A stretch of 64,000 nt of DNA from Hydrangea macrophylla (GCA_033977485.1 CM066988.1:71415169-71479168); one strand, 5' to 3'; counted from the first letter of the stretch, positions 10,493 through 23,728 are shown. Numbers and translations: made by a program. The notes: generated from the sequence alone by a model not told the origin.

Positions 10493-13357
10493 TGTAGACA
10501 CCCCAATTTTGACCGACCGTCGAATTTAGGAGAGCGTCACCTCTATATCCAATGATGATAAGGACCGAAAAGATTCGAATTATTCCAAGCTCTTCAGAAA
10601 GTTCTCTAAACGCGATAAAATTTCACAGAAAGAAGAAAATACCAGGTATTTAGGAGAATTCATGTATAAAACACCATTTTTGGAAAAGATCTTCAAAAAT
10701 AAGTTTCTTTAAGAAAAAGGGAAGAAAGAAAAGACCTAAAAAGGGAAGTTCAACAGAAAACGGTACAAGGCAGTATTCCGCGGCACTCAGTGAGTGCCGA
10801 GCGGCATTTACTGAGTGCCGCCGACATTTTCTGACTGCCGTTTGCTTTTAAAGTCCGTATTTTATGGTACAATACGTATATGTATGCAGATAAAAACAAA
10901 AAAAAACTGATAAAGTAAGGTTGACGAAATACGGCAATCAATAATTTGGCGCAGCACTCACTGAGAGCCGCGCGGTAGTCACGGAATGCCGTCGCGGCCG
11001 TCATGAAGTGCCGCTGCGGCATCCACGGACTGCCGCAGATTACTTTTAACCGCCGCCCTGGGCAGCAGTCTGTCTAATTTCAGGAAGTACGTATTGTACC
11101 ACCAAATGAGACATTTACACCTGTCTTTTATTCCGAATTCACTGAAAATACTTAGTAATTTTGTCTATAAAAGAGGGAGGATCTTCCTTGAGGAAGGGAG
11201 AGACATATAACACAATACATGAGAGATAACCACCACTATACTAACATATTTTTTAGAAAGAAAAGAGAGAGTTTGGGAGAGCTTGAAGAAGAGTTTGAAA
11301 GATCTTCAAAGGAGAGAAACTTTGAGGATAGTTTGGAGGTGATCCTCTAATCATAAGTTGTCTATTTACATTCTTCCTTTTTTTGAATCTCTAATCCTCA
11401 AACCTTTTTATTTTCTTTGCTCCATTTCTTTTGTTGATCATACATCCTTCTTGAGACTCTTAGAGATTCTCAATATCTCTCTTGAAATCTCTTGAACATG
11501 ATCTTTTGGATCCCATGTAAGCTTGTGCTTCACATGGGAATCAAAGTTTGATCATCACTCCATTTCATAGGCAAATAGATGGATCCAAGTCCACACTCAT
11601 GACTTGGATCCTCTAAACTTGATGTTTCATGGAATCCTTTCTATATTCCTTTGAGACTCATGAGTATAGTCATGTCTTCATCTCCAATGACCATCAAATG
11701 GTAGGAGAAAGTGGTTTTGAGTCTAAGCTCATCCCCACGGTTTAGATTCCTTATCTTGAGATTTCATGAAGTCCATTCATATTTCACTTGAAATCTATAA
11801 ATATAAAGGTCTTTAGTCTCCAATGACAGTCCAACTTCATGGTTCAATAGTTGGAGTTAACAAATAAAAGTTAAACTTGACAAATGAAAACAGTGAGTTC
11901 ATAAACTGTTTTTGATCGAAGATTTTTAGTTCGAAATCTAACCGTCGAAATCAAGTGAAACCAACGGGAAAGTGTCAATAACACAATATTCTACCACTGC
12001 AATTTTTGTTTTAAGGTGGTTTCATGTCTAAAGTGGTTCGGTTGTGAGTTTTTTAAGGACACTACAATCTGTCCAAAGTTTCAGCATAGTAACACTCTTT
12101 TGAAATAAGTAAACCAATGCTTTAATAAAGTGTTTGTGACCCAAAATAATTTTTTTCTAAGTAGATTAATGTGTTAGGAAGTCACCCTAAAAAGAACAAA
12201 GCATTTCTGATCTTTTTGCTATTTTTAGAAAATCGTTCAAGAACTCTGGACAGAAGGTTGTAGAATGCTGAGTGATGTCTGGTTTTTGTCCAATTCCCGA
12301 AGGCCCAACCGTTGAAACTTTTATTTCTTTTTTGGGTTAAAAACTAGACACACAGAGGCATTTTGTGTCCAAAATTCATCAAGGTCAAACCATGGGAAGC
12401 ATGCTTTTTATTTTCTTAAAGATCTGGTCTGTTCTCTGCAATTTTCAGAATTTTATGACAGATTTGACCAACTTTGTAAATAATGGTCCAAATGACTTTT
12501 CTATGACCTAGAGCTCAAACCATGTTTTAATAATGATTAGTTAAGCTTGAATTCAAAGTTTAAGTGATCTAAATCACTGATTATTTCATAATTTATTCTT
12601 GTTCATGAACATATTCATCCATGTGGCTTGATGCTTGTAATTAGGACTTGTTTGCTTTAGATTTAATTTGATAGATTTAAGCTAGAAGTCTAGGATTGTT
12701 ATTTAAGATCCAACTTTACATATTGTATATCATGTGGACTAACCCTTTGTTTTGTAGCGCTACTAAGGTATGATTTCTTAAACTCCTCTTAATTTATTTT
12801 AATTTCTTGATTTTATCGATTTTCTTGACCTTTATGCGCGACACATTAGAATTAAGATTTTGCCTTAAATGTATATATGTGGATTAGAGACTCTTTTCCT
12901 AGGTTTTATTTAATCGCATGCATTGCACGTTTTATATTCGCAGCTGGATCCCGGGTAAGTTCTCTTGTTCTTTATTGCATATCATATTGCTTGCTACTTG
13001 AATTACGTGGCTTTTGAATGATATTTTGTAAATTGGTAATTTTACACCATTTTGACATGTTTATGTAATGTATTAGTTGAGGGCATGCTTAGATTAGTAA
13101 TTCAATTAAAAGGATGTTGAGTAGAGGCCTATCGCGAGATAAAATGAGAAGGGGTGTTTTAGTCCGATGGGCTCCTTCCCTCCTCATTTCATAATCCCCG
13201 GACCTAGTTAATCTTTGGTTTCGCAAAAGATCAGTTTGCTCTGAAAATGGTTTCTTAATTTTCCTTTTAAAAATTAAGTGGCGACTCATTTGTTTTCTTT
13301 TTTTCAAAGAATTTTAAAAGAAAAGTTGTGGGTAGAAAGAAAACTGTGATATCCACA
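10493..13357 (+). repeat. Element A 3' LTR, full length (2,865 bp)
   Basis: Begins TGTAGACACC after the PPT and ends ATCCACA; its last 1.43 kb matches the 5' LTR remnant. A TATA box (CTATAAAAG) lies at 11165-11173. No TSD can be checked because the outer end of the 5' LTR is gone. Confidence 0.85.
10781..11173 (+). promoter_or_regulatory. Element A U3: CACTCAGTGAGTG palindrome cluster upstream of TATA
   Basis: CGGCACTCAGTGAGTGCCG at 10781-10799 is a perfect 9-bp inverted repeat around one base. Degenerate relatives of the half-site (GGCATTTACTGAGTGCC, CAGCACTCACTGAGAGCC and several tgccg-type halves) extend to about 11040. The TATA box follows at 11165-11173. An enhancer-like role is inference. 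Confidence 0.5.
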
Positions 13358-15184
13358 CAACCACATACTCTTTTTCACACTGACCATCACTCACCATGCA
13401 TGTACAACTGACTCCACATGTATGTCATGAAACTACATACAGGAATTATAAAGTGTCGAAAATGATAACCATGGGTAAATAAGGGAATCGAATCCATAAT
13501 CACTCCTAAATAACCAAAACATAACGAAATAGATTCTGTTTTAACATCACTCCCAAACAGTACCTTAATAATCTATAAAACTTCATCCGAACAGTCCCTT
13601 AACAAAAAACAGACAAAAGCTAGAAACTGCAAGGTCGCGCGCGCAGGCCACTCGCGCGATATGCCCATTTTTCGATTTTCTTCATAAAAATTTCTAATTG
13701 TCAGAAAACCCAAGAATCGTGCGCGCAGACCGCTCGCGCGATCACGCACGCGAGGAGAAACTGAGGCTTCATCTTCCCCGCAGAACCTCTCCTGTTTCAG
13801 ATTTCAAGGCCATTTTTGACCCATTTCGCAATTCAGAAGTAAACATGACATGTAATATATGAAGTCCTTCGTTTTTCCGCAAGGATTACGAATATGAAAT
13901 CAATTTGACATGAATCAAAACGTAGCTCTTGGATTTTACAAAATCCGAGAGGTGACGGAAACTTCATTTTTAATATACGTCGCGATATGAATGAATTAGG
14001 CTCTATAACTTAAACCGTAGTCTCTATGTACCATAATTTTTTATATTCATCTCTGAAAACGGATTTTGATTAAGGTTAAAAAAACTTATGATTTCAAGCT
14101 ATGGAGTTCAAGCGTAAAATCAATAATGGTGACTCCTAATTCTAACAATACAAATAGATAGTGAGATATGAATTACGTTCAAGTGAGTTTAAAATACTCA
14201 CTGTGGTAAAAAGGTAGAAGAATTTTATTGAGAAAGAATTGCAAGTAAGAAATCCAAACTCAAGCTATGGCTATGGAATGAAGCTTTCGCTTTCTAAAAT
14301 ATGAACTCTCACTCCTCTGAAACTCTCTATTTCCTCTATATTTTTAGAACGTGAGGAAGGTGTGTGTATTGGTTGTTTATAAAGAAAACTAAAACTAAGA
14401 ACTTGGCCCCCAAGTTCTTTCTTCCTCACTCTACAATTTGCTTTTGTTTTTCAATTTAAAAAAAAAAAAAAAAAACTACCTTCAATGTATATACGTATAT
14501 AAGTCTACATATACACAGATTGAAAGAACTCTCCAGATGTGTTAAAGGTCAAGTGTAGGTTATAGGGGCCAACTCAAAGTGTTTGGGAAATGAAGCTTCT
14601 AGGTACAAAGTAATACACACACATAAGCAATGGCCAAACAAGGCACAAGCCAAGTGTCCAGGATTCTAATTGGGTGCAGGATTCTAATTGGGTGTTTGAG
14701 AAAAACCACTTATGCCTTAGAGTTAACACACAGCTAAAAGCATTCCCAAACAAGCCTAACTAATTATTAGTAGCATTAAATGAAATAAAGCAAATGTCAG
14801 CTCATGATTGGTAAAGATTCCCAAACTGTGGAAGATCAACGCGACGCGGATAGTTTTGAACATAAACTAGCATTTTTGCGGCGCGGTGATCACCACAAAA
14901 ATTCTGAAAATTCATTTTAACGTAATAAATACTTTTTCGGCTTTATAAAAATACAGTTTGAGTCCAAAGTAAATATTTCTACCGTTTGAAAATACAAATT
15001 TGAAATCCAACACAGGTATTACTAAATTTATAAAAATTTACAGTTTGACCCCAACAAGAATTTCGATAAGAAATAAAACAAGTAATAAGATCTAAAACAT
15101 GAGAATTTGAATTTAAAATAACACCAGGAATACAGATTAAATATGGAAATGAAATTAAAATTACATGAAAATACAGGTTGTTAC
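13358..15184 (-). repeat. Putative minus-strand LTR fragment
   Basis: The right edge reads TGTAACAACCTG on the minus strand, a typical plant gypsy LTR start, and a minus-strand TATA-like TTTATAAA lies near 14375-14385. A GC-rich palindrome cluster (tcgcgcgcgc, ctcgcgcgat, ctcgcgcgatcacgc) lies at 13635-13752. I could not find the other end, a PBS or a TSD, so the extent is uncertain. An A-run occurs at about 14457-14475. Confidence 0.35.
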
Positions 15185-15989
15185 AGATGTACAAGTTGAA
15201 GCGAAGGACCCTGACATAGTTCTATTATAATTAGTTAATTTGCTTTATTATCTTTTATCTGAGGTATTGTTTTAGATATATATTGTGATCAACATAGATC
15301 TCCCTAGACTGCCTTTATAGTTCTCTTATTTGGAACTCATGATGTAATAGTTGGATCCCAAACATTTAGGTTCTATTGAGGAATACCAATAGATGTTTTT
15401 ATACTTCCGCTTACTCTTTAACCATGTGTAGAATGTAGAAAAGACAATCAATTAATGCAACTAGTCATGACTTACGTATCCGGAAATAAAAATTTTATTT
15501 CTCTCTAATTTCTGCTACTCCGGGGCGTGACATATTAAAGAATTATTCAAATATTCTAGCATTTTTTTCGGGCCAAAACATTTTTTTGTGTTAAGCCAAT
15601 TAAATATTTGGCTTCTGGAAATACTCATGCAATCTGAGTCATCTGACTTTGTGAATCCCACAAAATATTAGCTTTAATTTGGTAGCTCTTCCTCCAATAA
15701 TATTATTATTAAAAGGCGCTAAGGATCGAAATTAAATGTTGATTTGGTCAATGTTTTAATCAGATTGACAATAATAGCTCTTCAAAAATTCAATTCTTTC
15801 ATATTTTAAAGAGCTAGGGAGGTAATTATTTGTAATAAAAATATGTATTTTGACACACGATCAATTACTTGAAAGCATTTGGTCAAAAATGCTAAATATA
15901 ACCAATTGAATGTTGAATATTCAGCCTAAAGCACTTGTCATCCAAACCAAACGTCAAAATACCCATACATATGGGTATTGAAAAACAAA
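15185..15989. other. AT-rich spacer
   Basis: No CDS or RNA gene recognised. CGGGGCGTGACA ending at 15532 looks like the 3' terminus of a plant gypsy LTR, but no matching start was found. Confidence 0.4.
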
Positions 15990-16166
15990 AATGCTAGGCA
16001 CACATTCCAAATCACATTCCAAACCACATCCCATGTTTTAAATGTATGTACTTTGTGCTGTTTGAATTTTTCACACTTTTCTGTGCACTACTTACACATC
16101 ACAGGATACATGCATTTAAAGCAAAGATGTGATTTAAGGTGTGGTTTAAAATGTGTGCCTAGCATT
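15990..16166. mobile_element. MITE with 17-bp perfect terminal inverted repeats
   Basis: AATGCTAGGCACACATT at 15990-16006 is the exact reverse complement of 16150-16166. Subterminal sequence holds further cacattcc/gtggttt-type imperfect inverted copies. ATTGAAAAA occurs at 15977-15985 and again at 16171-16179, which may be a 9-bp TSD with the true ends a few bases outside the perfect TIR. No transposase, so non-autonomous; superfamily unassigned. Confidence 0.7.
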
Positions 16167-17048
16167 GCTCATTGAAAAATGTGTGAGTGAAAAATATGGT
16201 TAGAGAAACAACCGCTTATTGGACATATCATTGGACGGCGTCAACGGCATGGCACCATCGGCCATGTATGACATCCTAGGGCATATAGGTGTTGGGCAAT
16301 GATGCCGTTTTGGTTTTCTCATCTTTGCTGAACAAATGCAAAGTGATTGGTAGGTTGGCTAACATTGTCAAAATCGTGGGGCCCATATTGTTTATTTCAA
16401 TGCATCACTTTGAAGTCTTCATTCATTAATCAACCATCAAAATGATGGTGGGCCCAAGATTCATACTACAGTAATATGAAATTGTCAAATGATCTAAGAT
16501 CAACATCAATCAGTGGTGTCAAGACTTCCAACGGGCAAGCACCAGTTCCAACGGGCACACACTAGTTCGGGCAAATTGATTGGTAGATTTCATTCTAACA
16601 TAACCTAGTTTGGAAGTTTCAAGATGCATTGAACATAGCAAATGGGAGTCCTAATAAGCTTTGGGAGTGGAAAATTGCTCATTCCAATACCACCAAGTTT
16701 TTCCAGCAAGCTTCACTCTTCCCGTATAAATACAGGATTTTGTTAATATGTGTCCGTAGGACATATGTTAAGAATTCAGAAGTAAAAATAAATACGGAAG
16801 ACAAACACTAAACCCCACACCGGACACTGATAATCATACTATATCCCTTATTTATTTCCACTTTTAAAACCTTCACATATGCCCTAAGGGCACATGTTAA
16901 CAAAACCCATAAATATAATGGTTCAACCAAGCATCAAACCTCTCCAGCAGTCCGAACAAAATACTTAACGTACAATTTCTTAAATGCATTCAATTTAGCA
17001 TCCAGTAGCTTTATTTTGGCTTTCCCTTAAGCTTTTCTTTAGCCTTCA
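16167..17048. other. Spacer with no recognised feature
   Basis: AT-rich, with short ORFs only. Two short repeats of ttccaacgggca near 16525-16560. I see nothing that supports a gene. Confidence 0.4.
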
Positions 17049-17511
17049 TTTGGATTAAGAGAACCGGAGAGAAGAGAAGAAGAAGGGAAATACTTTCTCT
17101 CAAGTTCTCTCGTTTGGATATTTAAGTTGGAAGAGAAGCGAACGTTAATGGAGAGAATTGGAGAGAACGGGAGAAGAAAAAGAACTCAAATTTGGTTCTC
17201 TCCAAGTCGGAGAGACTGAGGAGAGAAGAGAAGAGAGTCATAATAAAATATTAATAAAATGACCAACATATCCTCACTGTTTAATCTTATTCTAATTTAT
17301 TACCATTATTTAATAAAAGATAAAAGATTAAATTGATTTTAAATTATTTCTCTTCTTTTCGCTTATGAAAGCTAAACAAACAAGAGAACTTTATGTTTCT
17401 CTTCTCTTCTCTCCATCCAAACTAGCATTCTTACTCTTCTCTTCCCTTCTTTTCTTCTACTCTTCTCTTAATGAGGTTTTCTTCTCTTCTCTCTAATTCT
17501 CTCAATCCAGA
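17049..17511. mobile_element. Probable MITE, GAGA-rich termini
   Basis: The left end (tttggattaagagaaccgg, then gagagaagagaag) is an imperfect inverted repeat of the right end, whose reverse complement begins tctggattgagagaattag. Subterminal purine-rich and pyrimidine-rich stretches mirror each other (17060-17240 against 17395-17500). TSD unclear. Confidence 0.5.
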
Positions 17512-17826
17512 CACAGTGATAGTGTTCTTACACTATTTTTATTTTGCTTTCTTAGGGTTTGCATTTCCCTTAGTGCTCCACTGTTTTAATTATCTTTTAC
17601 TTTCTCAAGTAATTGTAATTTTTTTATTTCTTTGTAATATATTTCAATGCAATATATTTCCACTTTCAAAGTCTTACTTTCTATAATTTTCACTACTTTC
17701 AAACTTGTATGTTTCAGTACAATTTGAGGACTTCTAGTTAGGGTTCATCCCTGTTTACTTAACCATCATCAGATCACTATTTTCGTACATCGAATTTATT
17801 GGGATAAGTTTGGTATACACGTGTGG
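17512..17826. other. Spacer, left flank of element C
   Basis: T-rich sequence without a recognised feature. Its last five bases (17822-17826, tgtgg) are the left TSD of element C. Confidence 0.5.
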
Positions 17827-18077
17827 TGTAATACCCCACTTTTTATTTTAAATAATTCGTAGGGACTTAATTCGAATTTTTTAAAATTTTTAATTACATT
17901 ATTAATGTGGTCAATATACGAATAACCGGCGTGAGTGCTTTACACTATAAAAAAATTAATGTGGTTTAAAAAAAAAGGGAAAACGTGCAAGTGTGTGTGT
18001 GCAGTTGTGTATGCGTGTGGTATTATTTATATATAAATATATGTGGTATGTATCATATATAGAATATAATATAATAG

Positions 18078-18536
18078 GGCTAAATTACACTTTAGTACCC
18101 TGTAGTTTGGGCGAAATTTCACTTTGGGCCCTCTAGTTTCAATTGCAACACTTTGGTCCTTGTAGTTTTGATTTGGTTTCAATATGGGACCTGCCTCTAA
18201 CTCCGTCAATGTAACTTGACGGGACACTTATGTGCCTTGAAAACTTCAGGGCTCAAAGTGAAACTTCGCCCAAACTCTAGGGCCTAAAATGAAACTTCGC
18301 CCAAACTCCAAGGCCCAAAGTAAAACTTCGCTCAAACTATAGGTACCAAAATGTCTCTAATAAATGAATTCATGTAAGGCGCGTGAGTTTTCCGTCAAGT
18401 TACATTGACGGAGTTAGAGGCAGGTCCCACATTGAAACCAAATCAAAACTACAGAGACCAAAGTGTTACAATTGAAACTAGAGGGCCCAAAGTGAAACTT
18501 CGCCCAAACTATAGGGTACTAAAGTGTAATTTAGCC
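18078..18536. mobile_element. 459-bp MITE with ~145-bp terminal inverted repeats (MULE-like)
   Basis: Starts GGCTAAATTACACTTTAGTA and ends with its reverse complement. The arms continue almost uninterrupted to a shared cgtcaa...ttgacgg segment. The centre has three ~33-bp tandem units built on aaacttcgcccaaact. It is absent from the 3' LTR of element C. Flanks ATATAATA(G/T) repeat on both sides, an 8-9-bp TSD that fits a Mutator-like origin. Confidence 0.85.
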
Positions 18537-20196
18537 ATATAATATTAGGTTAGGTATGATATATTAAAATATTAGGTTAGATAGAAAACAATAAGAGAGA
18601 ACTCCCCTACTGTCAGCCGCCGAAGAGAGAGAGAGAGAGACAGAGAGAGAAGAAGAAGAAGGAAGAAGAAAAAAAGGGAGAAGAAGGAGAACGGTCCCGG
18701 GTTCGTGGTCACGTGTGGATCGTGGGGTATTCGTGATTGCCATTTTTTTTTATCAACTCGGTGAGTTAAACTTTTGTGTATTCATATATATATACACGTA
18801 TGTATATGTATATACGGGAGTAATTAAATTAGTACGTACATGTTTAATTTAATGGTTAGGGCTAAATCTTTGTAATGGATACACGCTATTGTTGAAGTAA
18901 TTTAGATAGTTTCCTTCCCCTTCGTGTGACTTTGCGATCATGACATTAGAGTATTCAAAAGGGTTAGGTGAATCGTTAGTTTGATAAAAACCATATGTGA
19001 AATATTCATGTTTGTTAGAAAATATATGTAAAATTCGTTTTATGTGTAATTCACACAGTTGCAGAAACTTTAGAAAATTATTAGAAAATTGTGGCTTTGA
19101 ATTTGAACATTCTGTCCGCTTGTCTAATGTAAAACGTGATTCTGCACGTTTTTCGTCTAATAGTATTTTTCCTGATTCTGCACCGTTTGGGCAGAAATTA
19201 AAGATTTCAGTAGCAATTTTTAGTATATTAAAAATGTACGCAATTGGGAAAATATGATTCGTTTTTCTTTTATATATATTCATTCATATGACATAACGAA
19301 GATTACTTGGAGATACATGAATTCTCCTAAAATGTTGAGCTATAAAAAAAATAGGTGATTGTCATTAACGTTGAATTCGATTAAATTTTATAATTCTGAG
19401 AATGTAAAATGGTTTCAAGTTCGTTAGTGTTCACCGCTCCCAGTTGTGATATTTTTTTGGTAGTTCGACTTGCTGAGTGTACCTTTTTGCCAGTGGCTTC
19501 GTGATCAAGCTGGCCTAAGCCTTATGCCCGGCTTATTTTGTTAGACGTCGAGGCATATTGACAAGCCTTCTGTGTGTATACCTGGTTTGGTTGATACCCC
19601 AACCAAACTGGCACCAGAGTGGATGTAGTAGTATGTCCGGGCACACATGGGATATATGTGTGGGTGTACCATGGAGGGTATCCAAGTGGTGAACCTAGGA
19701 AATTGAATAATAAATCGTTTATATAAGTAAGAGGATTATTGTCAATAAATTTCCCGACGAGTCAATGGATTTAAAATGTTGATTGCCTGGACTTCTGTTC
19801 TTGGCTTATATATTTATTTTGGATGTGTAGTGAGTAAATTATGAAGTTAATTCTTGTGAATTCTTAGTACTAGTAGTTCCGCATAATTTGTGGTATTTTG
19901 TTGTTATAAATCTTCGTGGTTGCAGGATGGTGGGTCCACTAACATTTTGCAGGTATTGACTCACCATGTGACGGAAGGTAAGAATTATTTTATTTAAATT
20001 CGGGCGAGAACTGCATGGCCACCACATAGAGGGAAACTACCGCTTGTCCCGACATGTGAAGTGGAACTATCCTTTTGCCCGAATTACCTGTTGGGTGTGG
20101 TAGTAAGAGTCACCGTGTGATTCCTAGCTTTGTGTGTGTGTGGTTTAACTCATACCAGTCACGTGAGTGACCCGTTGAGTTTTTCTCGCGGGTGCG

Positions 20197-21388
20197 TGAT
20201 CGGGAGAGAACTAATCCTATTTATACGCCTTAATTCACATTTGTTAGTACATTTTTATCCTGCTTTTGTATATTTTTACTTTGTTTTCTATTTTCTGACA
20301 GGTTTTGGAAGAAATCAAGTATATCAGGTTAAACAGGGTGAAAAAGCAGAAGAAAAGAAGCTGAAAAAGCCAGTTCGCGCGCGCGACCTGCGGGCGCGGA
20401 AATCCAGAAATCGCTCGCGCGATCCGCTCGCGCGAAAGTCCCAGAATCGCTCGCGCGATCCGCGCGCGCGAGGTCCTAAATGTCGTGCTCGCGCGACCCG
20501 CTCGCGCGATATGTGTAAAAACCAAAGTTGCGTATTTCAGTATACTGAAGACTCCTGTGCAAACGAAACTGCTGAACGACGTCTAGACTGTAAATTACAT
20601 CAGTTTCAGTTCGTTTCGGGTTAGGAAGGCTTCCAAAACTTGTTGTAAATCTATATATACCCTATTTTATCATAATTAAAGGGTTAGACATTATTAGCAA
20701 TTATTATACACGCATACTTCCAGCCATTGAAGGGAGGGAAGCAAGGAGAAGAAGAAGAAGACCAAGGGTTTCCATGGCCTCCTCCATCAACCTTTTGCCA
20801 TCTATCACTTCCATGGACGGCTAGATCATAGATATAGGGTTTCAATGAAGCCCTAGACGAGTAATAGGGTTTTATTTATGTTTTTATTTTCGTTTTATTA
20901 TGTATGGATGACAGTCACATGTTTAGAGGATTTTTATAAATAAATCGAACTTCTAGTGATTAAATCATTGCTTTCAGAATTTATTCTTGTCTTAGATCTA
21001 TTTTGACTGTGATGTGCTCAACGATCTATTCTTGCTGTGCTTGTTTAGATTGTTTACATGTGATGGTGCTTTATTGATTTGTGCTATCAAGTATCCGAAT
21101 AGTCCATGCCTAGGTTAGACGGATTAGATCACAACCCTAGTTTAGTGTGGGATAATTTGTGCTAACCGAAGATGGATTATGTTGGTGCTTGAACCATGAA
21201 TATCTTCTTGTCGGAGGAATTGGGCTTGTAGCTACAATTCCCCATTATCATCCAACTTAGTAAGCTAAAGTAATTCATAAATATTCCTATTATGAAGCTA
21301 GTGGTGGATTTGCAATCCTAGGTTCCCTTAAACATTATTTAAAACACTTTTAATTGCTTTCCTAGTTTACATGCACATTAGTTATGCA
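20197..21388 (+). mobile_element. Solo LTR (1,192 bp) inside the element C 5' LTR
   Basis: Begins TGATCGGGAG and ends TTATGCA, flanked by perfect 5-bp TSDs GTGCG (20192-20196, 21389-21393); the site in the other LTR reads GTGTG. TG...CA ends, an internal TATA (CTATATATAC, 20651-20660) and the absence of any internal domain support a solo LTR left by LTR-LTR recombination. Superfamily unknown. Confidence 0.9.
20374..20513 (+). promoter_or_regulatory. CGCGCG palindrome cluster in the solo LTR
   Basis: At least six copies of tcgcgcgcgcga-, tcgctcgcgcgat- and ctcgcgcgacc-type short palindromes lie in 140 bp, ending about 138 bp upstream of the TATA box at 20651. Very high local GC against an AT-rich background. 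Function unknown. Confidence 0.5.
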
Positions 21389-21546
21389 GTGCGTTCTTGT
21401 TGGAGCGTAGCCGATCAAAATTTGCAGGGCTAGTAGGGAGGTCATGGCACCTGACAGCAGGAGGCAATGCAGAGTCTTGTGCTGTTTTCCTTATTCGTTT
21501 TTTTTATTCAATCCTAGAGAGTTTAGAAATCATTTCTGGCATTGTG

Positions 21547-23723
21547 TGTCATACCCGCTCCTGCGGTATTTATTTATATCATTTTAGCATGCATAGCATG
21601 CTTACGGTTGTGTTAATTAACTTGTGTGAAGTGAGTGATGACTCACTAGTTGTTGGAGGGTGTCTTTTGAGAACCCAGTATTTGGCCTTAAAGGCAGTTT
21701 GGAAGGTGTTAAGAGAGGACACGGGAACATGGAAATTCATGTTGTATTGGCATAGCTAAATGACATTTATGTGATTTAAATGTTGTTTGACTTATTTGGT
21801 ATTTTCATGAATAGTAATTATACCTATGTAGTATAATTTCTGATAGTTTTGATCTAGTTTTAGATCGTTTGAACACTGTGGTGAGAACGTGAGTGATACG
21901 TTGCTTAAAAGGTAGGTTGTGTAGAGATTTAACGGAAAATAGTTTTCGGAACGTAATTGCGGTGACAAACGGGACTTAATCGAAAACTTTTGTAATTTAT
22001 AGTTTTCACCCGTAAAGTTATAAAATGGGCGTGCACGACGTTTCAAGACTTAATGAGGAGTTTTGAGAACTCGCGGGGTGGTAAACGCAATTTCTTGAAA
22101 GTTTGTCTATAAATAGCAAGGGTGGGAAATTCATTTAGTTGTAAACTTCTCAAAATATCGTTAGAGAGGAGAGAGAAAAGGGAGATTATTGCCACGGGCT
22201 TTGCGACGACGATCGGCGACCTTTCGTCCGTCTGTTTTCAACCAAACTTCATATTTGAACTCCCCAAGGTAAGGGCTACGTTTTGATAGTCTTTAGGCCA
22301 TGTTTGGCTAAGTTTTTATAAACTTCTAAATCTAGGAATTTGGGGAAAACACGTGTAAACTTGTAGGTTTTGCGTAGGATCGGAGATTTGGTGTTTAATC
22401 GGGCTTCTAGTCGTTCCCTCAAAGTTATACGACGATAGCTCGAGGTATGAATTTCTAGCCTATGTTATATAGGTGAAATACATGTTTTATATTTCGATGA
22501 CGAAATTGTGATCCGGGCAAAATCCATGTGTTAATCTTAGGCCCGTTAATTATGCACGCGCTTAAATGTGAAAAGCATGTTAAATTTTACGCGAGCACGT
22601 ATATGTGTTAAATGAGTATGTTTATGTGCCTATGTGGGTTAAAGGGGGATTTGTGCTAATTCACCGTGAGGCGTCCTCTCGAAGGGGGAGGATTAGCAGT
22701 GACGACGGTCACTTGCCGATAAAGGCATTACGTGACATGTCGAAGGGGCATGGGTCATGGTTGAGTCGAAAGACTTTGGATCGGTGAAGGTGCACTTATT
22801 CCCTAGAGACCAATAGTTATGTGTTATGATGAGATTAAAGCATGATTTGTCATATACGCATATGTTAGAAATTGTACACTCAGCATATAGCTGAGCAATG
22901 GAGATTTACTCCATTGCAGGTATGAAGAAAGGCAAGAGGAAGCGAGAAGAGTGAGGCCGATGGGAATGCCGGGAATCCTTTTGTATATGTTTTATCTTCT
23001 TTGCCGATCATTGTAATAATGAGCTTTTGAATAGCTAGAACCCTGGATTCAACTTGGAGGTTTTAGTGTGGATTTCATGATGTTGTAATAGGTATTAAAA
23101 CTCTTTTGGGTTATGTGGTAATGAATCCGAACTCATGAATTCGTGTTTTGAATACTTAATTTGTCAAATTCGGATTTTGAAGGAATGTGGTTAGAGTTTT
23201 GTGAATCGAGCCAAACAAGCCTTAGCTTGTTCCGCTGTTGTTTCTTTTCATGGATTAGTGAGATTAAACTTTGCTTTTGAAAGCTTGTTATAGCTTGTGA
23301 CATTTGGATTAATGTAAGTGTGATTGGAGTAGTAGAATTGGTGGAGGTTGGATGCCTTAAGCAAAATTCTGTAGCATTGAGGGAATTCTGCTAAAGGGTC
23401 ATTCGACCGGTCGAAGGGGGTCGTTCGACCGGTCGAAATACCCCCTGCCAAAAATCTTTTACTACCCCTTCTGAAAATTATTAAAAGGTTTTGATTGGTT
23501 CTTAGGGTACCTTTGGGATCCCTTTCAACATAAAGTCATTTGTTTTGAAATATAATTACGTTTTCAATTTTATACAGAATTTACAACTCGGAGGGTAATG
23601 TTTTCAAAGTTTTATATATTCAAGGTTGGTTTAAAGTTCTTTTCCGCTGCGTATAGTTGTTGTTGAGCCTTGGTGGCGTGCCACGTGTCCTGTTTCCGCA
23701 CATTAGCGGGATGGGTCGTGACA
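21547..23723 (+). repeat. Element B 5' LTR
   Basis: Starts TGTCATACCCGC, ends GGGTCGTGACA. TATA box CTATAAATAG at 22107-22116. Two perfect TTCGACCGGTCGAA palindromes lie at 23402-23415 and 23424-23437, 1.3 kb downstream of the TATA. Confidence 0.95.
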
Positions 23724-23728
23724 TCTAG

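Larger units (their letters stand above)
1821..13357 (+). mobile_element. Element A: non-autonomous Tat/Ogre-like Ty3/gypsy LTR retrotransposon
   Basis: Direct repeats 1821-3272 and 11932-13357 are the shared parts of its LTRs. The 3' LTR is complete (10493-13357) and preceded by a polypurine tract. The PBS matches a tRNA-Arg 3' end, as reported for Ogre elements. Inside are one broken gag-like ORF and satellite-like tandem repeats near the 3' end, a known habit of Tat/Ogre elements. No protease, RT, RNase H or integrase is seen, so it would depend on a relative for mobilisation. The first ~1.44 kb of the 5' LTR is missing. Confidence 0.8.

Noticed and set aside
14524..15189. A 656-bp element flanked by gatgt on both sides
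   Set aside because: The left end would not begin with the required TG/CA terminus on either strand; a five-base match here is likely chance.
16525..16565. Short tandem repeat of ttccaacgggca as a regulatory element
   Set aside because: Only two copies, no promoter or gene nearby.
20130..20624. 164-aa plus-strand ORF and 93-aa minus-strand ORF with Arg/Ala/Ser-rich repeats
   Set aside because: They translate the CGCGCG palindrome cluster of a solo LTR; composition is a by-product of the palindromes.
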